From Geminicoccaceae bacterium (lineage in GTDB: Bacteria > Pseudomonadota > Alphaproteobacteria > Geminicoccales > Geminicoccaceae): a DNA stretch of 64,000 nt. The position numbers and the translations under genes were made by a program. The DNA is taken from positions 434,001 to 498,000 of the forward strand of contig JACKIM010000002.1 in NCBI GenBank assembly GCA_020638465.1, in the 5' to 3' direction. The notes beneath the pieces were generated by a model that was not told where the DNA came from, searched no databases, and was given only the letters and a program-made list of their open reading frames with translations. Below are positions 62,046 to 64,000 of the stretch, in pieces. Within the stretch, counting starts at the first letter, position 1. Each line of letters begins with the position of its first letter.

Positions 62046-63173
62046 ATGGCGCTCATGGACAAGATTTTCGGCGAATTCGTCGACGTCATCGAATGGACCG
62101 ATTCCAGTCCGGACACGCTCGTCTGGCGCTTCGAACGCTATGGCAACGAAATCAAGCATGGCGCCAAGCTGACCGTGCGTGAAGGTCAGATGGCGGTATT
62201 CGTCAACGAGGGCGAGGTGGCCGATGTGTTCGGTCCCGGCATGTATGAGTTGCTGACGGCCAACCTGCCCATTCTCTCGACCCTGCAGAACTGGCGTCAC
62301 GGCTTCGAGAGCCCGTTCAAGGCCGAGGTCTATTTCTTCAACATGCGCCGGTATCCCGACCTCAAGTGGGGAACGAAGAATCCGGTGATCGTGCGCGACC
62401 CGGAATTCGGCATGGTTCGGCTTCGCGCGTTCGGTACCTACGAGATCCGTATCACGGACCCGGCGGTGCTGCTGCGCGAGATTGTCGGCACGGACGAGCA
62501 TTTCACCACCAGCGAGATCAGCAACCAGCTGCGCAATGTCATTGTCACGCGCTTCACGGCCGTGCTCGGCAGTTCCGGCATTCCGCTGCTCGATCTAGCC
62601 GCCAACAACGATCACCTGTCGAATTTCGTCACGGGGCGGATTGCGCCGGAATTTGCCAATTACGGTCTCGAACTGACCAAGCTGCTCGTCGAGAGCATCT
62701 CGCTGCCGAAGGAAGTCGAGGAAGCGATGGACCGACGGACCTCGATAGGCATGGTCGGCGACCTGTCACGCTATTCCCAGTTCCAGGCAGCCGAGGCGAT
62801 GCGCACGGCGGCAGCCAATCCGGGAGACGGGGGAGCTGCCGCGGGGCTCGGCATGGGCATGGGAATGGCCATGGCACAGCAGATGGCCAATGCCATGCAG
62901 CAGCAGGGAAATTCGGGTATGCCGGCAGCCGGTGCGGCGGCACCGCCGCCACTGCCGTCGGCCACGCGCTATCACGTGGCAAAGGGCGGGCAGGCGACGG
63001 GGCCGTTCGATGTCGCGACCCTGCAAGCGATGAGTGCCCGTGGCGAGCTGACCCGCGACACGCTGGTGTGGACCGAAGGCATGGCTGGCTGGGAGGCTGC
63101 CTCGAAGCGGGGCGATCTTGCCAGTCTTTTCGGCTCTACCCCGCCGCCCATTCCCGGTGGAGGCACTCCCTGA
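62046..63173 (+). CDS. SPFH-domain protein with C-terminal GYF_2 domain (YdjI-like)
   Basis: A 375-residue protein with an SPFH/virion-core-like domain (residues about 1-250; VIEWTDSSPDTLVWRF, REGQMAVFVNEGEVADVFGPGMYEL in parts, FGTYEIRITDPAVLLREIVG). A Gly/Met/Ala/Gln-rich linker follows (GLGMGMGMAMAQQMANAMQQQ in parts). A C-terminal GYF_2 domain (YHVAKGGQATGPFDVATL, DTLVWTEGMAGWEAAS) then binds Pro-rich partners. It has no membrane helix, so it is probably tethered by the neighbours. B. subtilis YdjI, encoded with PspA, has the same SPFH type. GGAG precedes the ATG. The zinc-ribbon gene starts 3 bases after its stop. Confidence 0.88.
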   Translation: MALMDKIFGEFVDVIEWTDSSPDTLVWRFERYGNEIKHGAKLTVREGQMAVFVNEGEVADVFGPGMYELLTANLPILSTLQNWRHGFESPFKAEVYFFNMRRYPDLKWGTKNPVIVRDPEFGMVRLRAFGTYEIRITDPAVLLREIVGTDEHFTTSEISNQLRNVIVTRFTAVLGSSGIPLLDLAANNDHLSNFVTGRIAPEFANYGLELTKLLVESISLPKEVEEAMDRRTSIGMVGDLSRYSQFQAAEAMRTAAANPGDGGAAAGLGMGMGMAMAQQMANAMQQQGNSGMPAAGAAAPPPLPSATRYHVAKGGQATGPFDVATLQAMSARGELTRDTLVWTEGMAGWEAASKRGDLASLFGSTPPPIPGGGTP

Positions 63174-63176
63174 TCG

Positions 63177-64000
63177 ATGGGTATCGGTCCCTGGGGACGT
63201 CGGGAAGTCGAGCCTGCGGTCGAGCCCGGCAGTGACCATGCCTTGCGTGAAGCGCAACTGACCTGCGAGAGCTGTGGCGCGGTGCTGTCCTATGCCCCCG
63301 GTCGGGGAGAGCTGGAGTGTCAGTATTGCGGCCACGTGAACCGCATCCAGACGGTCGATGTGGCGATTGTTGAACAGGATCTGGAGGCGGCACTTCGCCG
63401 AAGTGGACATTCCGCGCCCTTGGAAGATGTCCAGCTTGTCACCTGTTCGAGCTGCAATGCGAGTTTCACCTTCGATGCCAACCGGCACGCCGGCGAGTGC
63501 CCGTTCTGCGGCCAGTCGATCGTCACCGACACCGGTGTTCAACGCCAGATCAAGCCGCAGGCGGTACTGCCGTTCGAGGTTCCCGAAGCACGTGCGCGCG
63601 AGCGGGTCCGTTCGTGGTTGCAGGGGCTTTGGTTCGCGCCGAACAGGCTTCGCCGCATGGGACAGGTGAGCGGTGCGCTGCACGGTGTCTATCTGCCATA
63701 CTGGACGTATGACAGCGATACGCAGACCGATTATGTCGGCCGTCGTGGCGAGATCTACCTGGAACCCGTGCAGGTCCGCACGCGCGTCAATGGTCGCGAT
63801 GTGGTCCAGACGAAGATGGTGCAGAAGGTGCGCTGGTATCCCGCGCGGGGACGTGTCAGGCGGCATTTCGACGATGTGCTGGTGCTGGCTTCGAAATCGC
63901 TGCCCACATGGATGACCGACCGGCTGGAACCGTGGGATCTCGGCGGTCTCAAGCCCTATTCCGCACATTATGTCACCGGCTTTCAGGCTGAGTCCTACCG
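63177..64000 (+). CDS. Double zinc-ribbon protein, 5' part (runs off window)
   Basis: At least 274 residues of a protein opening with two zinc ribbons: CESCG...CQYCG (about residues 30-55) and CSSCN...CPFCG (about 90-115). A longer domain follows with LPYWTYDSDTQTDY and KVRWYPARGRVRRHFDDVLV. This layout matches proteins often mislabelled as primosomal-protein-N'-like or TFIIB-type zinc-finger proteins, and the YdjG-like partners of SPFH proteins that anchor them to the membrane. Membrane helices, if present, lie beyond the window. It starts 3 bases after the SPFH gene, so the two are tightly coupled. Confidence 0.82.
   Translation, partial: MGIGPWGRREVEPAVEPGSDHALREAQLTCESCGAVLSYAPGRGELECQYCGHVNRIQTVDVAIVEQDLEAALRRSGHSAPLEDVQLVTCSSCNASFTFDANRHAGECPFCGQSIVTDTGVQRQIKPQAVLPFEVPEARARERVRSWLQGLWFAPNRLRRMGQVSGALHGVYLPYWTYDSDTQTDYVGRRGEIYLEPVQVRTRVNGRDVVQTKMVQKVRWYPARGRVRRHFDDVLVLASKSLPTWMTDRLEPWDLGGLKPYSAHYVTGFQAESY

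Noticed and set aside
1..64000. CRISPR arrays, tRNA or rRNA genes, riboswitches
   Set aside because: No regularly spaced repeats, cloverleaf or rRNA segments were recognised; no upstream region resembled a known riboswitch by eye.

Overview
The window looks like a chromosomal segment of a GC-rich alphaproteobacterium, probably from or near the Rhodospirillales. That placement is an inference from gene content: a CarD regulator, an FdxA-type ferredoxin, a BamF-type (DUF3035) lipoprotein beside two M16 peptidases and lspA-ileS-ribF, and an HDAC-like/xseB/ispA/dxs run. No rRNA, tRNA or CRISPR array was seen. Housekeeping blocks alternate with accessory blocks.

Layout. 1-4.4 kb: the start of malonyl-CoA decarboxylase, a YfcG-type GST, two unknown proteins and a dgoK-dgoA pair for galactonate catabolism. 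4.6-8.7 kb: HDAC-like amidohydrolase, xseB, ispA, dxs. 8.9-21.5 kb: an exopolysaccharide locus with a secreted triple-repeat protein, a helical-repeat membrane protein, a small exported protein, an O-antigen-ligase/Wzy protein, a Wzz-type tyrosine autokinase, two initiating sugar-phosphate transferases, galE, and a UDP-glucuronate decarboxylase gene cut by an intact IS256-family element with 33-bp inverted repeats and a 9-bp target duplication. 21.6-28.7 kb: a tightly overlapping six-gene minus-strand operon that reads as gamma-butyrobetaine/carnitine degradation (CoA-transferase, dehydrocarnitine-cleaving BKACE, L-carnitine dehydrogenase, acyl-CoA dehydrogenase, NDP-forming acyl-CoA ligase, CaiD-like hydratase).

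28.9-32.4 kb: quinone oxidoreductase, YbaK deacylase, a second GST and an ornithine/lysine-type decarboxylase. 32.5-34.6 kb: a large inverse-autotransporter-like outer-membrane protein with a beta-helix passenger behind an AT-rich upstream region. 34.9-40 kb: TusA, a class I glutamine amidotransferase, a TRAP binding protein without its permease, a two-subunit sulfopyruvate-decarboxylase-like enzyme and a Tat-exported SMP-30 protein. 40.1-53.7 kb: carD, fdxA, mutL, the M16 pair, bamF, lspA, ileS, ribF, a sulfotransferase, rlmE, ppx/gppA. 53.9-55.8 kb: a double-CDGSH protein, a lipoprotein, a 57-residue CcoS and an alpha/beta hydrolase. 55.9-59.2 kb: a second Wzz-type kinase with no glycan genes beside it, and an orphan sugar-binding protein.

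59.8-64 kb (running off the window): a four-gene run encoding XpaC-like, TelA-like, SPFH+GYF and double-zinc-ribbon proteins. It resembles a membrane-stress module built around TelA rather than PspA and is the best candidate here for an underdescribed system. The carnitine operon, the IS-split uxs and the inverse autotransporter are the next most interesting.
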